The notes beneath the pieces were generated by a model. That model was not told where the DNA came from, made no database searches, and was given only the letters and a program-made list of their open reading frames with translations. A program made the position numbers and the translations under genes. Source: Thalassobellus sediminis (lineage in GTDB: Bacteria > Bacteroidota > Bacteroidia > Flavobacteriales > Flavobacteriaceae). From it: a stretch of 64,000 nt of DNA. Location: positions 124,001-188,000 of the forward strand of contig NZ_JBISCD010000039.1 in NCBI RefSeq assembly GCF_044386045.1, in the 5' to 3' direction. Positions within the stretch are counted from its first letter, which is position 1, and each line of letters begins with the position of its first letter. Positions 43,705-53,008 of this stretch are shown here, in pieces.

Positions 43705-44577
43705 ATGGACATATTAGATCAAATAATCTCAAAAAGTAAATCTATTAATAAGATTACTAATTTTGATTCAAAGAATTTTAAAAAAAAATACTTAAATAAA
43801 GGTGAGCCCATTGTTTTAAAAGGGTACGGAGATGATTGGCCAGCGAAAACAAAATGGAGTTTAGATTTTCTTTCAGGATTAGAAACTGAAGAACCGGTAT
43901 CTTTAGAGTTAGGAGCAAATAATCAAAATGAAACAGATTTTGTTAAACAAAATCTTAGTTCTTATATTGAAAGTATCAAAAAAGGAGATCAAATTAAAGG
44001 TGAAAGCCCAGCATATTTGACCTTATTTAACATTTTTTCACGTTTTCCACATTTAAATGAAGATATAGATCTGTCTATTTTTACTAAGTATACAAAAAAA
44101 AATAATGTTTATGGATGGATAGGCCCAAAAGGCACTGTGACAGGATTTCATCAGGATTCTTTGAATAATATGTTAGCTCAAGTTATGGGAAGGAAACAGG
44201 TGGTTTTAGCTTCTCCTAAACAAAGTAACAGTATGTATGTTAGCGATAAATTTGATTTAGGAGCTGTTTCTAGCGAAGTTGATATTAATAATTACAATAA
44301 AGAAAAGCACCCGAAAATTCAAGATGTTGATTTTTTTAGTACAGTCTTAGAGCCAGGAGATGTTTTGTTTATACCAAGAAAATGGTGGCATTATGTTAAA
44401 TCAATTGATATGTCAATAAGTATTAATAACTTTGGAGCTCTTTTAAAAGATGTCTTAATAACTGAAACTATTGAAGGAATTCAATATAGATTACATTGTA
44501 GAGGCTACTATAAGAAAAAGAATAATTGTACTTGCCATAAGGTGGTTGATGGTGAAATAATAAGTAAGTATGCTTAA
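43705..44577 (+). CDS. cupin-like JmjC-domain protein (2-oxoglutarate/Fe(II) hydroxylase fold)
   Basis: This 290-residue protein matches the Cupin_8/JmjC group. The opening GEPIVLKGYGDDWPAKTKWS is the standard N-terminal signature. The iron ligands are H and D in VTGFHQDSLNNM, and the distal H in PRKWWHYVKS. Such enzymes hydroxylate side chains of proteins or peptides using 2-oxoglutarate and oxygen. A cysteine/histidine-rich tail (NNCTCHK) near residues 273-279 is unusual. The gene is isolated by long gaps on both sides, so the target protein cannot be guessed from neighbours. Confidence 0.85.
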   Translation: MDILDQIISKSKSINKITNFDSKNFKKKYLNKGEPIVLKGYGDDWPAKTKWSLDFLSGLETEEPVSLELGANNQNETDFVKQNLSSYIESIKKGDQIKGESPAYLTLFNIFSRFPHLNEDIDLSIFTKYTKKNNVYGWIGPKGTVTGFHQDSLNNMLAQVMGRKQVVLASPKQSNSMYVSDKFDLGAVSSEVDINNYNKEKHPKIQDVDFFSTVLEPGDVLFIPRKWWHYVKSIDMSISINNFGALLKDVLITETIEGIQYRLHCRGYYKKKNNCTCHKVVDGEIISKYA

Positions 44578-44613
44578 ATAATAAGATAAATGTATTTGAC
44601 TTTAAAGCAAATG

Positions 44614-44703
44614 CTAATCGTCGGTTTTAAATGTTTTTGCTGACGCAGTTGTTAACCCTACTAACAAACCTGCAAACAAAAGTACTGTTCTCTTCATAAT
44701 CAT
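44614..44703 (-). CDS. possible 29-residue peptide with a signal sequence
   Basis: The minus-strand frame from ATG 44703 to TAG 44614 reads MIMKRTVLLFAGLLVGLTTA followed by SAKTFKTDD. It looks like a signal peptide with cleavage after ASA, leaving only six residues. It could be a real micropeptide or the remnant start of a lost secreted protein. It lies alone between two plus-strand genes. No promoter is clear. Confidence 0.35.
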   Translation of the reverse strand: MIMKRTVLLFAGLLVGLTTASAKTFKTDD

Positions 44704-44864
44704 AGGATTTATAATTTCGCCTACTCTTTAGCTTTTCGGTTTGCGCTATTGTGGTTTAGTTTTAAATTTGCGTACCGAAAACTTAAATAGCTAATTTTGA
44801 GTGCTGTATAAGTGTGTGATGCTTGCTGCTTTTTTTAGTATTTTTATAAAAATCAATTAATTTT

Positions 44865-45965
44865 ATGCCAAAAGTATTAGAGACCTGTAAAAATTGTGAG
44901 CAGAAATTTAAAAAGAAGTTTAAGTTTTGCCCGCATTGTGGACAAAAAGTAAATGATGCCCTAACACTTGGAGTTTTGTTTTATAATACAATAAGTAATT
45001 ACTTTTCGTTTGATGCGCGTTTTTTTAAGAGTTTTATTCCTTTGTTATTCAAACCTGGTTATTTGGCGTCTAAATTTATAGAGGGAAAGCGTTTATTGTA
45101 TTTACATCCAGCTCAAATGTATTTATTTATTACGGTGGTGTTTTTCTTTTTGTTTTCTTTTATTCAGCGCGATCAAGTGCAGAGTTTAGATAAGCAGCTG
45201 GCAAAAAGCTTACCTAAAGCAAAGGTTTTGGATACTATAAGTAATGCAAATGTTAGAGATTCTTTACAAGCTGTTGCTTTATTTAAAGAACAGAAAGAAG
45301 ATTCTATTACTAGAAGTGAATTGGAGAAGCCTTTAAATGATAATAGGTTTTTAACAGGTATGCCTGGAGCGAAAATAGACTCGTTAGTGAATGCTGATGA
45401 TTATAAAAAGAATGGTATTCAACCTTTCGATTTTAATCAAAAGGAGTTAGATTCCTTAATCACTTTAAATGTTTCAGATGATCTACTATATAATGCGATG
45501 GGGATGCGTACTGATGCCAATTGGTTTAGTAAACGTTTGTATGCTCAGGCTTTAAAATTTTATAAATCAAGGCAAGGCGGAAGTATATTACAAGTTTTTT
45601 ATGATGCTGTACCTATTGCGATGTTCTTTTTGCTGCCAATTTTTGCTGTGTTATTAAAATTGTTTTATCGAAAACGAGGTACCTATGCGCATCATTTAGT
45701 ATTTAGCTTTTACTATTTTTCTTTTTTGTTTGTTGTTTTTAGTGTTATAATTGGTGTTAATTTTATTCTAGATATCCCTGATTGGATTGATTTGTTAATT
45801 GCAATTTCAAGCTTTGGATATCTGCTTATAGCGCTGCAACGTTTTTATCAACAAGGGGTTTTTAAAAGCTTTATTAAAGGCAGTGTTGTTTCGTTTTTGT
45901 TTTTGGCTTTTGTAGCACCTTTAACCGTTTTTTTCTTGGGAGTATTTGCTTTTTTGTCTTATTAA
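44865..45965 (+). CDS. DUF3667 family membrane protein with N-terminal zinc ribbon
   Basis: This 366-residue protein starts with a zinc-ribbon pair, C-x2-C (ETCKNCEQ) and C-x2-C (FCPHCGQK), followed by YFSFDARFFKSFIPLLFKPG and GKRLLYLHPAQMYLFITVVF. These mark the DUF3667 family of Bacteroidota. After a first membrane helix near residues 85-100 comes a long polar loop (about 105-235), and then four or so helices to the end. Function is unknown. It is followed by a strong bidirectional terminator. Confidence 0.88.
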   Translation: MPKVLETCKNCEQKFKKKFKFCPHCGQKVNDALTLGVLFYNTISNYFSFDARFFKSFIPLLFKPGYLASKFIEGKRLLYLHPAQMYLFITVVFFFLFSFIQRDQVQSLDKQLAKSLPKAKVLDTISNANVRDSLQAVALFKEQKEDSITRSELEKPLNDNRFLTGMPGAKIDSLVNADDYKKNGIQPFDFNQKELDSLITLNVSDDLLYNAMGMRTDANWFSKRLYAQALKFYKSRQGGSILQVFYDAVPIAMFFLLPIFAVLLKLFYRKRGTYAHHLVFSFYYFSFLFVVFSVIIGVNFILDIPDWIDLLIAISSFGYLLIALQRFYQQGVFKSFIKGSVVSFLFLAFVAPLTVFFLGVFAFLSY

Positions 45966-45977
45966 ATTATAATAATA

Positions 45978-46008
45978 AAAAAGGGTGCGTAAAACACGCA
46001 CCCTTTTT
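45978..46008. terminator. bidirectional terminator
   Basis: AAAAAGGGTGCGT pairs perfectly with ACGCACCCTTTTT around a five-base loop. It lies between the convergent DUF3667 gene and the T9SS cargo gene. Confidence 0.9.
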
Positions 46009-46035
46009 AAATATTTAATTTTTGTTTAAAACAAA

Positions 46036-48738
46036 TTACTTAGTAATAAATTTAACGGCTTTTTCACCTTCAAAAGTTTTTACTGTAGCAATCCAAAGAC
46101 CAGATTTGAATTCAAAATTTGTATCCTCATTAGTCTTGAATGTTTTAACTAAAGCTCCAGAAATACTATAAATATTTACTTCTGTTTTAGATTTTACATT
46201 AGATAAATAAACTCTGCTTCCTATTGCTTTAATATTAGATGATACTTTAGAAGCTTCTCCAACTTTATCAACTCCTAATACGAAATCTGGGTTTGCAACT
46301 AAAGTTGTAGGAACCTCTGTAGGTCCGAATGTCAGCCAGTAAGCAGCATTTCTCCATATAGTTAATGCTTCAGGACTTATGTTTGCACCATCTCCCATTA
46401 CCATTGCTCCATAGCTAAATGAAAATGCTACAGCATTTACTGTAAGTACGTCTGTTCCTGATGTTCCAAATGAAGTTCCAGCAGGTAGATAGTTAATTAC
46501 AAAAGATTGAGCGGCATCAGTAACTTCAGGAACTGTTGCTGCAGCTCCGGCTGCTGCACTTGAGATATCTAAATTGTTTAATACGTCTATACCTTTATTA
46601 CCACCAATACTACCATCATCGTTAGCAGTAGCTGAAGAGAAAATTCTTATATCGTTTCCACCACTTAAATCAATTCCACTAAATAATGGGTTTAATGGAT
46701 TAACGGCAGTAACTGAAACATTTTGAGTACCAGTCACAGTAGCATCATTATCAGTTACAGCTTTACCATCTCTAAATGCCCATGTTTTGTTATATATAAT
46801 AGGAATTGTAACATCTTTTATACCTAGAGCACCTCCTGGTTGAAAAATAGCACCACCAGAACTAAAAGTTTCTTGAGCAATTACTAAATCAAATCCAGAA
46901 AGATCAGGAACATCACTACCGTCAGCCATAGCTTCAAAATAAGTAACGTCAAAATTTTGGTCAGCAATTAACATGTTGATAACTGGGTCAGCTCCAGGAG
47001 CTGAAGCACCAGCACCTTGACCAACGCCAGCTTGATTTAAATAAAGTACTTTTTTAGGAATGAAATATGCTCCATTTGCTACCACATTCGTAGGTGTTGT
47101 TTGCCCAGTAAGCACATAGGCAGCATTTCTCCATATAGTTAATGCTTCAGGGCTAATGTTTGCACCGTCTCCCATTATCATTGCTCCATAGCTAAAAGAT
47201 AAAGCTACAGCATCTACAGTAAGCTTATCTGTAGCAGCTTCACCAAGTTGAGTTCCAGATGGAAGGTAGTTAATTACAAAAGCTTTAGCTGCATCAGTAA
47301 CTTCAGGTACAGTAGCTAAACTACCTGCAGCAGGAGCGATATCTAAGTCGTTTAAAATATCAATAGCTTTGTTTCCTCCACCTGCAGTACCATCATCACT
47401 AGCAGTAGCAGCTTTGAAAATTCTAATATCGTTTCCGCCACTAAAATCAATTCCGCTAAAAAGCCCATGACTTTGGTTACTTGGATCTACAGTCACTGAA
47501 AGGTTTTGGGTTCCAGTAACTGCGGCATCAGTATCAGTAACTGCTTTACCATCTCTAAACGCCCATGTTTTGTTGTATATAATAGGAATAGTAACATCTT
47601 TTACACCTAGAACACCTCCTGGTTGAAATAAAGCACCACCAGAACTAAATGTTTCTTGAGCAACTACCAAATCGAAGTTAGATAAATCTGGCACACCGCT
47701 ACCATCTGAAGCTGTTTCTGTATATGTAACAAAAAAGTTAGGGTCATTAATAAGCATATTAATTACAGGATCTTGTCCAGGAGCTGAAGCATCAACACCT
47801 TGTCCAACACCAACTTGGTTTAAATAAAGTAATTGTTTTGCAGCTTCAGTGTTCACATATAGAGTAGTAGGAACTGTTAGGCCTGTAAGCTTGTAAGCAG
47901 CATTTCTCCAAATAGTTAATGCTTCAGAAGTTATGTTAGCACCATCACCTCTTACTTGAACACCATAACTAAAACCGAATACTACTATATCTACGCTAGC
48001 TTTATCAGTTGAATCTTCGCCTAATTCAGTGCCAGCAGGAATATGATTAATTACAATAGCTTCTGCAGGATCAATTACTTCTGCAGTGGTCGCTAAGGTG
48101 CCAGCAGCTGCAGAAGACATGTCTAAATTGTTAAGGATTTTAAGACCGTCATTTCCGTTAGTACCATTACCATTAGCAGTTTCAAGGAAAAGTTTGATTT
48201 CAACATCACCACCTGCTGAAAAATCAATACCATTAAATAGCTCATGAGATTGGTTTACAACTGGTACGGTAACTGAAAGGTCTTTTTTGTTTTTAGCTAT
48301 TCCAGCATCAGCATCTGTAATAGCTTTACCATTTCTAAAAGCTTCATTTTTACAGAAAATAACAGGAACTGTTAGGTTTTTTAGAGCTAATGGACCACCT
48401 GTAGCGGCACTTGACCATGCAGCGCTTCCAGAAGAAATACTTTCTTGACAAATGATTAAGTCGTATACAGAAAGATCTGTGATAGCAGCCTCAGGATCTC
48501 CTCCCAATATTGCTCCTCCACCGTCTATTCGACCAGTAGTAGTAATTTCAAAATTCACATCTGCATCAAGCATTCTAGTAATAGCATCATCACCAGGAGC
48601 AGAAGTTGTAAAGCCTCCGTTATATGTTTCTTGAGCTCCGTTTGCCAAATAAAGCACTTTTTTTGCTTGTGCTTCCATCTGAGTTGATACCAAGGCTACA
48701 AATAGCATTAGTATTAAAAGTGTAATTTGTTTCTTCAT
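46036..48738 (-). CDS. T9SS cargo protein with three copies of a ~270-residue domain
   Basis: A signal peptide (MKKQITLLILMLFVALVSTQ) precedes three repeats at about residues 25-290, 300-560 and 565-815. Each begins (K)VLYLNQ-like, contains SAPG-x-D-P-V-I-N-M-L and VIAQETFSSGGA-like strings, and ends EALTIWRNAAY. Copies two and three are much closer to each other than to copy one. The C-terminal 75 residues (VYLSNVKSKTEVNIYSISGA to FEGEKAVKFITK) form a type A T9SS sorting domain, so the protein is exported and attached to the surface or released. The repeated domain resembles a flavodoxin/glutamine-amidotransferase-like fold by pattern only; no function is known. Confidence 0.85.
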   Translation of the reverse strand: MKKQITLLILMLFVALVSTQMEAQAKKVLYLANGAQETYNGGFTTSAPGDDAITRMLDADVNFEITTTGRIDGGGAILGGDPEAAITDLSVYDLIICQESISSGSAAWSSAATGGPLALKNLTVPVIFCKNEAFRNGKAITDADAGIAKNKKDLSVTVPVVNQSHELFNGIDFSAGGDVEIKLFLETANGNGTNGNDGLKILNNLDMSSAAAGTLATTAEVIDPAEAIVINHIPAGTELGEDSTDKASVDIVVFGFSYGVQVRGDGANITSEALTIWRNAAYKLTGLTVPTTLYVNTEAAKQLLYLNQVGVGQGVDASAPGQDPVINMLINDPNFFVTYTETASDGSGVPDLSNFDLVVAQETFSSGGALFQPGGVLGVKDVTIPIIYNKTWAFRDGKAVTDTDAAVTGTQNLSVTVDPSNQSHGLFSGIDFSGGNDIRIFKAATASDDGTAGGGNKAIDILNDLDIAPAAGSLATVPEVTDAAKAFVINYLPSGTQLGEAATDKLTVDAVALSFSYGAMIMGDGANISPEALTIWRNAAYVLTGQTTPTNVVANGAYFIPKKVLYLNQAGVGQGAGASAPGADPVINMLIADQNFDVTYFEAMADGSDVPDLSGFDLVIAQETFSSGGAIFQPGGALGIKDVTIPIIYNKTWAFRDGKAVTDNDATVTGTQNVSVTAVNPLNPLFSGIDLSGGNDIRIFSSATANDDGSIGGNKGIDVLNNLDISSAAAGAAATVPEVTDAAQSFVINYLPAGTSFGTSGTDVLTVNAVAFSFSYGAMVMGDGANISPEALTIWRNAAYWLTFGPTEVPTTLVANPDFVLGVDKVGEASKVSSNIKAIGSRVYLSNVKSKTEVNIYSISGALVKTFKTNEDTNFEFKSGLWIATVKTFEGEKAVKFITK

Positions 48739-49162
48739 AATGTAATAAAGTTTAGTTAAAAATTTTTAATTAATAATTGTTAATATCTTCTAATCAGTGT
48801 ACTAATATTGGTAATTTAACAATTATTCAATGTTATTTTTGACCGATGAACAATTTTATAAATATTGGGTAGGTATTAGTTTGTAAATGTTTTTAGTTAA
48901 TAATTAACTGTTTTTTACATTTTATTAGATTAAAAGTAACAAATATGGGTTGAGGTGAGAGGAGTGTGGAGGAAAGCTGTTTTAGAAACGATTTATAATA
49001 ATAGAAAAATAAATATGTAAATTATGTTGTAGTTTTATATATGAGTAAATTTAAATAGTTATGTTTTAAATACAGGTCTTCTAAAGTCGTTAAAATATGG
49101 TGTATGGACTAAAATTAATCAAAACTAAAATTTTATTTAAACAAGAAGCTAATAGTAATTGG
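48739..49162. other. 424-base intergenic region
   Basis: The stretch is AT-rich and lies between two minus-strand genes. Its right end holds a hairpin (AAGAAGCTA at 49143-49151 with TAGCTTCTT at 49166-49174) that encloses the uvrA stop codon in its loop and may be a weak terminator for uvrA. A short G-rich purine stretch at 48952-48978 stands out from the background. I see no gene. Confidence 0.4.
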
Positions 49163-51946
49163 TTATAGCTTCTTTTTTAAATACTTACCAATTTCAGAAG
49201 CTTCAATATTAGTAATCTCTTCAGGAGTTCCAGTAGCAACAATATTGCCTCCTGTTTCTCCGCCTTTGGGACCTAAATCAATAATATGGTCGGCGCATTT
49301 AATAAGTTCTATATTGTGTTCTACAACAATGATAGAATGGCCATTTTCAATCAAAGCATTAAACGATTTTAATAATTTTTGAATGTCATGAAAATGTAAA
49401 CCAGTAGTTGGTTCGTCAAAAATGAAAAGCGCTTTTGCTTTATTGCTTCCTTTGCCTAAAAAAGAGGCCAATTTAATACGTTGTGCTTCGCCTCCAGAAA
49501 GTGTAGAAGAGCTTTGTCCTAAAGTTACATAGCCTAAACCAACATCTTGTAAGGGTTGTAGTTTGTTTTTAATTTTAGTTTGTTCTGTTGTTTCAAAAAA
49601 GGTAATAGCATCATCAATGGTTAAATTTAAGATGTCATCTATGTTTTTGCCAGCAAACACAACTTCTAGTACTTCTTTTTTAAAGCGTTTTCCTTTGCAA
49701 GTCTCACATTCTAAATGTACATCTGCCATGAATTGCATTTCAATAGTTACTTCACCTTCACCTTTGCAAGTTTCACAACGTCCGCCATCTACGTTAAATG
49801 AAAAATGTTTCGCTTGGTAGTTTCTAATGGTACTCAGCTTTTGTTTTGAAAACAAAGCTCGAATATCATCATAGGCTTTAATGTATGTAACGGGGTTAGA
49901 TCTTGAAGACCGCCCGATAGGATTTTGATCTACAAATTCAATTTGCGTAATGTTGCTGTAATTCCCTTCTAATGCAGTGAATTGTCCTGGTTTATCTCCA
50001 AAATCTGTTAGTTTTTTTTGTAAAACAGGGAATAGAATTTTTTTAACAAGTGTGCTTTTCCCACTACCAGAAACACCTGTTACAACGGTGAGCATTCCTA
50101 GAGGAAACCGGACATCAATATTTTTTAAATTATTCTCGCGAGAACCTTTTATATCTATAAAATATTTGGATTCTCGACGTTTTTTAGGAACTTCAATCTT
50201 TAAAGTTTCGTTTAAATACTGAGCTGTTAATGAATTTGAATCCATAATATTAGCGAAAGTTCCGTTGGCTACTACATGGCCGCCAAGCGTTCCTGCTTCT
50301 GGGCCAATATCAATAATGTTATCGGCAGCTTTCATAATATCTTCGTCATGTTCAACAACAATAACGGTGTTTCCTAAATCACGTAATTGTTTTAAAACAA
50401 GAATGAGGCGTTCGGTATCTTTTGGATGAAGACCAATACTAGGTTCGTCTAAAATATACATAGACCCAACAAGACTACTGCCTAATGAGGTTGCTAAGTT
50501 AATACGTTGACTTTCGCCTCCAGACAATGTGTTAGATCGTCTGTTAAGTGTTAAATAATCAAGACCTACATTGGCAAGAAAAGCAAGTCGGTTGTTTATT
50601 TCTTTTAATAATCTGTTTGCTATTTGAGTGTCGTAATCGTTTAATTCTAATTGCTTAAAGAAGCTTGTTAGCTTATCTAAAGGCATTTCAACTAAATCGG
50701 TAATTGTTGCCCCTGCAATTGTTACATAATTAGCTTCTTCTCGTAAGCGTTTGCCATTACATGCTTTACATGTTGTTTTTCCGCGGTAACGCGATAACAT
50801 GACACGGTTTTGTATTTTATATGCTTTAGATTCTAATTCGGCAAAAAATGAACTCAAACCTTCAAAATGTTCGTTCCCATTCCAAATAAGTTGTTTTTGC
50901 TCCTTACTCAATTCAAAATAAGGTTTGTGAATAGGGAAATTAAATTTATGCGAATTATTAACTAGCTGATCTTTGTACCAACTCATGCTTTCACCACGCC
51001 AAGGAAAAATGGCATTTTCATAAACTGATAATCCGGTGTTTGGAATAACTAAATCATCATCAATACCTATAATATCACCATAACCTTCGCATTTAGGGCA
51101 AGCTCCATACGGATTGTTAAAGCTGAAAAGGTGTACATTGGGCTCTAAAAATGTAATGCCATCTAGTTCAAATTTATTACTAAAATGACGTTGTTTATTA
51201 TTTGTAAGTGTTTCAATAAAACATTCGCCTTTACCTTCAAAAAATGCAGTTTGTATAGCGTCTGCTAAACGATTAAAGAAGTCATCCTCATTTTTTGTGA
51301 TAATTCTATCTACAACTAATAGGATGTCGTCGTCTTCGTTTATATTTTTTGCTTCATCAATTCTAATAATACTATCATTTACTTTAATTCTTGCGTATCC
51401 TTGTTGATTTAAGGCTTTTAGTTTGTCTTCTATGTCTCGTCCTTCTTCTAAATGAATAGGAGCGAGTAGGAGGAGTTTTTCTCTTTCGGGAAATGTTTTT
51501 AAATACTCTAAAACATCAGTAACAGTATCTTTTTTTACCTCATTGCCGGAAACAGGCGAATAGGTTTTTCCAATTCTAGCGAATAATAGTTTTAAATAAT
51601 CATAAATTTCGGTAGTCGTTCCAACAGTAGATCTCGGATTAGTCGAGTTTACTTTTTGTTCAATAGCTATAGCAGGAGCGATGCCTTTTATGTAATCTAC
51701 TTTCGGTTTATTAAGGCGTCCTAAAAATTGACGTGCATAACTAGACAAGCTTTCAACATAGCGTCTTTGTCCTTCGGCATATAAGGTGTCAAAAGCTAAA
51801 CTAGACTTTCCAGACCCTGAAAGTCCTGTAATAACCACTAATTTATTTCTTGGAATAACAACATCAATATTTTTTAAATTGTGCAATTTTGCACCTTTAA
51901 TAATTATGTTTTCTTTTGGGTTAACTTCAGAAATAGTAGTGTTCAT
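49163..51946 (-). CDS. uvrA: excinuclease ABC subunit A
   Basis: This 927-residue protein has both UvrA ATPase modules. The first Walker A is GLSGSGKSSL followed by AFDTLYAEGQRRYVESLSSY, and the second is GVSGSGKSTL. Signature motifs appear as LSGGESQRINLA and LSGGEAQRIKLA. Zinc-binding cysteine pairs are visible (CPKCEGYG, CKACNGKR, CETCKGEG and CETCKGKR). UvrA finds bulky DNA lesions and loads UvrB in nucleotide excision repair. The gene stands alone. Many Bacteroidota carry two uvrA copies, so this need not be the only one. Confidence 0.97.
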   Translation of the reverse strand: MNTTISEVNPKENIIIKGAKLHNLKNIDVVIPRNKLVVITGLSGSGKSSLAFDTLYAEGQRRYVESLSSYARQFLGRLNKPKVDYIKGIAPAIAIEQKVNSTNPRSTVGTTTEIYDYLKLLFARIGKTYSPVSGNEVKKDTVTDVLEYLKTFPEREKLLLLAPIHLEEGRDIEDKLKALNQQGYARIKVNDSIIRIDEAKNINEDDDILLVVDRIITKNEDDFFNRLADAIQTAFFEGKGECFIETLTNNKQRHFSNKFELDGITFLEPNVHLFSFNNPYGACPKCEGYGDIIGIDDDLVIPNTGLSVYENAIFPWRGESMSWYKDQLVNNSHKFNFPIHKPYFELSKEQKQLIWNGNEHFEGLSSFFAELESKAYKIQNRVMLSRYRGKTTCKACNGKRLREEANYVTIAGATITDLVEMPLDKLTSFFKQLELNDYDTQIANRLLKEINNRLAFLANVGLDYLTLNRRSNTLSGGESQRINLATSLGSSLVGSMYILDEPSIGLHPKDTERLILVLKQLRDLGNTVIVVEHDEDIMKAADNIIDIGPEAGTLGGHVVANGTFANIMDSNSLTAQYLNETLKIEVPKKRRESKYFIDIKGSRENNLKNIDVRFPLGMLTVVTGVSGSGKSTLVKKILFPVLQKKLTDFGDKPGQFTALEGNYSNITQIEFVDQNPIGRSSRSNPVTYIKAYDDIRALFSKQKLSTIRNYQAKHFSFNVDGGRCETCKGEGEVTIEMQFMADVHLECETCKGKRFKKEVLEVVFAGKNIDDILNLTIDDAITFFETTEQTKIKNKLQPLQDVGLGYVTLGQSSSTLSGGEAQRIKLASFLGKGSNKAKALFIFDEPTTGLHFHDIQKLLKSFNALIENGHSIIVVEHNIELIKCADHIIDLGPKGGETGGNIVATGTPEEITNIEASEIGKYLKKKL

Positions 51947-52043
51947 AGACTTTTAAAAGGAATAATAAAGCAAAGATACTACAAGTAAATCAGCTTAAAA
52001 AATGCATTTTATCGAATAAATAAGTAAAAAAAGTCGCTAAATC

Positions 52044-52075
52044 TTGTTTTTTAGGAATGATTGTTGTTATATTTG
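52044..52075 (+). promoter_or_regulatory. predicted Bacteroidota-type promoter for the sigma factor gene
   Basis: TTG at 52044-52046 is followed after 21 bases by TATATTTG at 52068-52075, close to the TTTG-N19-21-TAnnTTTG consensus. The leader to the start codon would be about 100 bases and contains an imperfect inverted repeat (AATATTACTTTTA with TAAAAGTAATTATT) that ends at the ATG. Confidence 0.5.
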
Positions 52076-52183
52076 AAGCTATTAATAAACAGTTAAAACT
52101 CACGCCTATAGCATAATATTACTTTTAAACTATGTAACCCCCAAGCAAAGAAGCCCTTCTTCTATGCAATAAAAGTAATTATT

Positions 52184-52768
52184 ATGAAGCAAGAACTTAT
52201 TTCAGATGCTACTCTAGTTAGTATCTACATTAAAGGTAATGAAAGCGCTTTAGAGCAGCTTATTGTTAGACACAAGCAAAAAATTTACAGTTTTATTTAC
52301 TCAAAAGTATACGATAAAGATGTTGCTGAAGATATTTTTCAGGATACGTTTATAAAAGTTATTAGAACTTTGAAACGTGGTACTTACAATGAAGAAGGTA
52401 AGTTTTTACCGTGGGTTATGCGTATTTCTCATAATTTAGTTATCGACTTTTTTAGAAAAAATAACAGAATGCCAAAATTTGATAATGCTGGCGATTTTAA
52501 TATATTTTCTGTTTTAAGTGACACGAGCTTAAATGCTGAAAAAACAATTATTAAAGAACAAGTTGAAAATGATGTAAGGCGCTTAGTAGATGAGTTACCT
52601 GAAGATCAGCGAGAAGTTTTGTTAATGCGTATTTATAATGATATGAGTTTTAAAGAAATATCAGATAGAACAGGAGTAAGTATCAATACTGCACTGGGGC
52701 GTATGCGTTATGCATTAATTAATTTAAGAAAGATAATTGATAAGCATAATATTGTTTTAACTAATTAA
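52184..52768 (+). CDS. RNA polymerase sigma factor, ECF-type sigma-70 family
   Basis: This 194-residue protein has region 2 (RHKQKIYSFIYSKVYDKDVA then EDIFQDTFIKVIRTL) and region 4 (LPEDQREVLLMRIYNDMSFK then EISDRTGVSINTALGRMRYA). There is no region 1 or 3, so it is of ECF type. The companion gene after it is not a classical anti-sigma factor but a 47-residue protein at 52826. The promoter upstream looks like the housekeeping type rather than an autoregulated one. Its target genes are unknown. Confidence 0.93.
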   Translation: MKQELISDATLVSIYIKGNESALEQLIVRHKQKIYSFIYSKVYDKDVAEDIFQDTFIKVIRTLKRGTYNEEGKFLPWVMRISHNLVIDFFRKNNRMPKFDNAGDFNIFSVLSDTSLNAEKTIIKEQVENDVRRLVDELPEDQREVLLMRIYNDMSFKEISDRTGVSINTALGRMRYALINLRKIIDKHNIVLTN

Positions 52769-52825
52769 TACAATAAAGTAAAAGTTATTGCGTTTTTATT
52801 TTGAATTAATTTTTAAAATATAGAA

Positions 52826-52969
52826 ATGGCAAAACTTTACTCTGAAAAATCTATTGAAATTAACGATCTAAAACCGAAAGAAGAAACGGTCAAATTTCTT
52901 CTAAATTACTCTAAGGCTTTAAGTGTTATAAGTTATAATAAATTGAAGTTTGAAGCACTTCTAAATTAA
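52826..52969 (+). CDS. 47-residue protein paired with the sigma factor
   Basis: ATG 52826 to TAA 52969 encodes MAKLYSEKSIEINDLKPKEE followed by TVKFLLNYSKALSVISYNKL and KFEALLN. It is soluble, amphipathic and charged, with no membrane span. It follows the sigma gene by 57 bases and is closed by a perfect terminator, so it is the second gene of a two-gene operon. From memory, similar short proteins follow this sigma gene in other Flavobacteriaceae. It could modulate the sigma factor; this is inference. Confidence 0.7.
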   Translation: MAKLYSEKSIEINDLKPKEETVKFLLNYSKALSVISYNKLKFEALLN

Positions 52970-52974
52970 GTATG

Positions 52975-53008
52975 AAAGTCCTAACAATTAATTAGTTGTT
53001 AGGACTTT
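52975..53008. terminator. terminator overlapping the end of nth
   Basis: AAAGTCCTAACAA pairs perfectly with TTGTTAGGACTTT over 13 bases around an eight-base loop, followed by a T run. The right arm runs into the last codons of the convergent nth gene (stop at 52999), so the hairpin is partly coding on the other strand. Confidence 0.88.
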
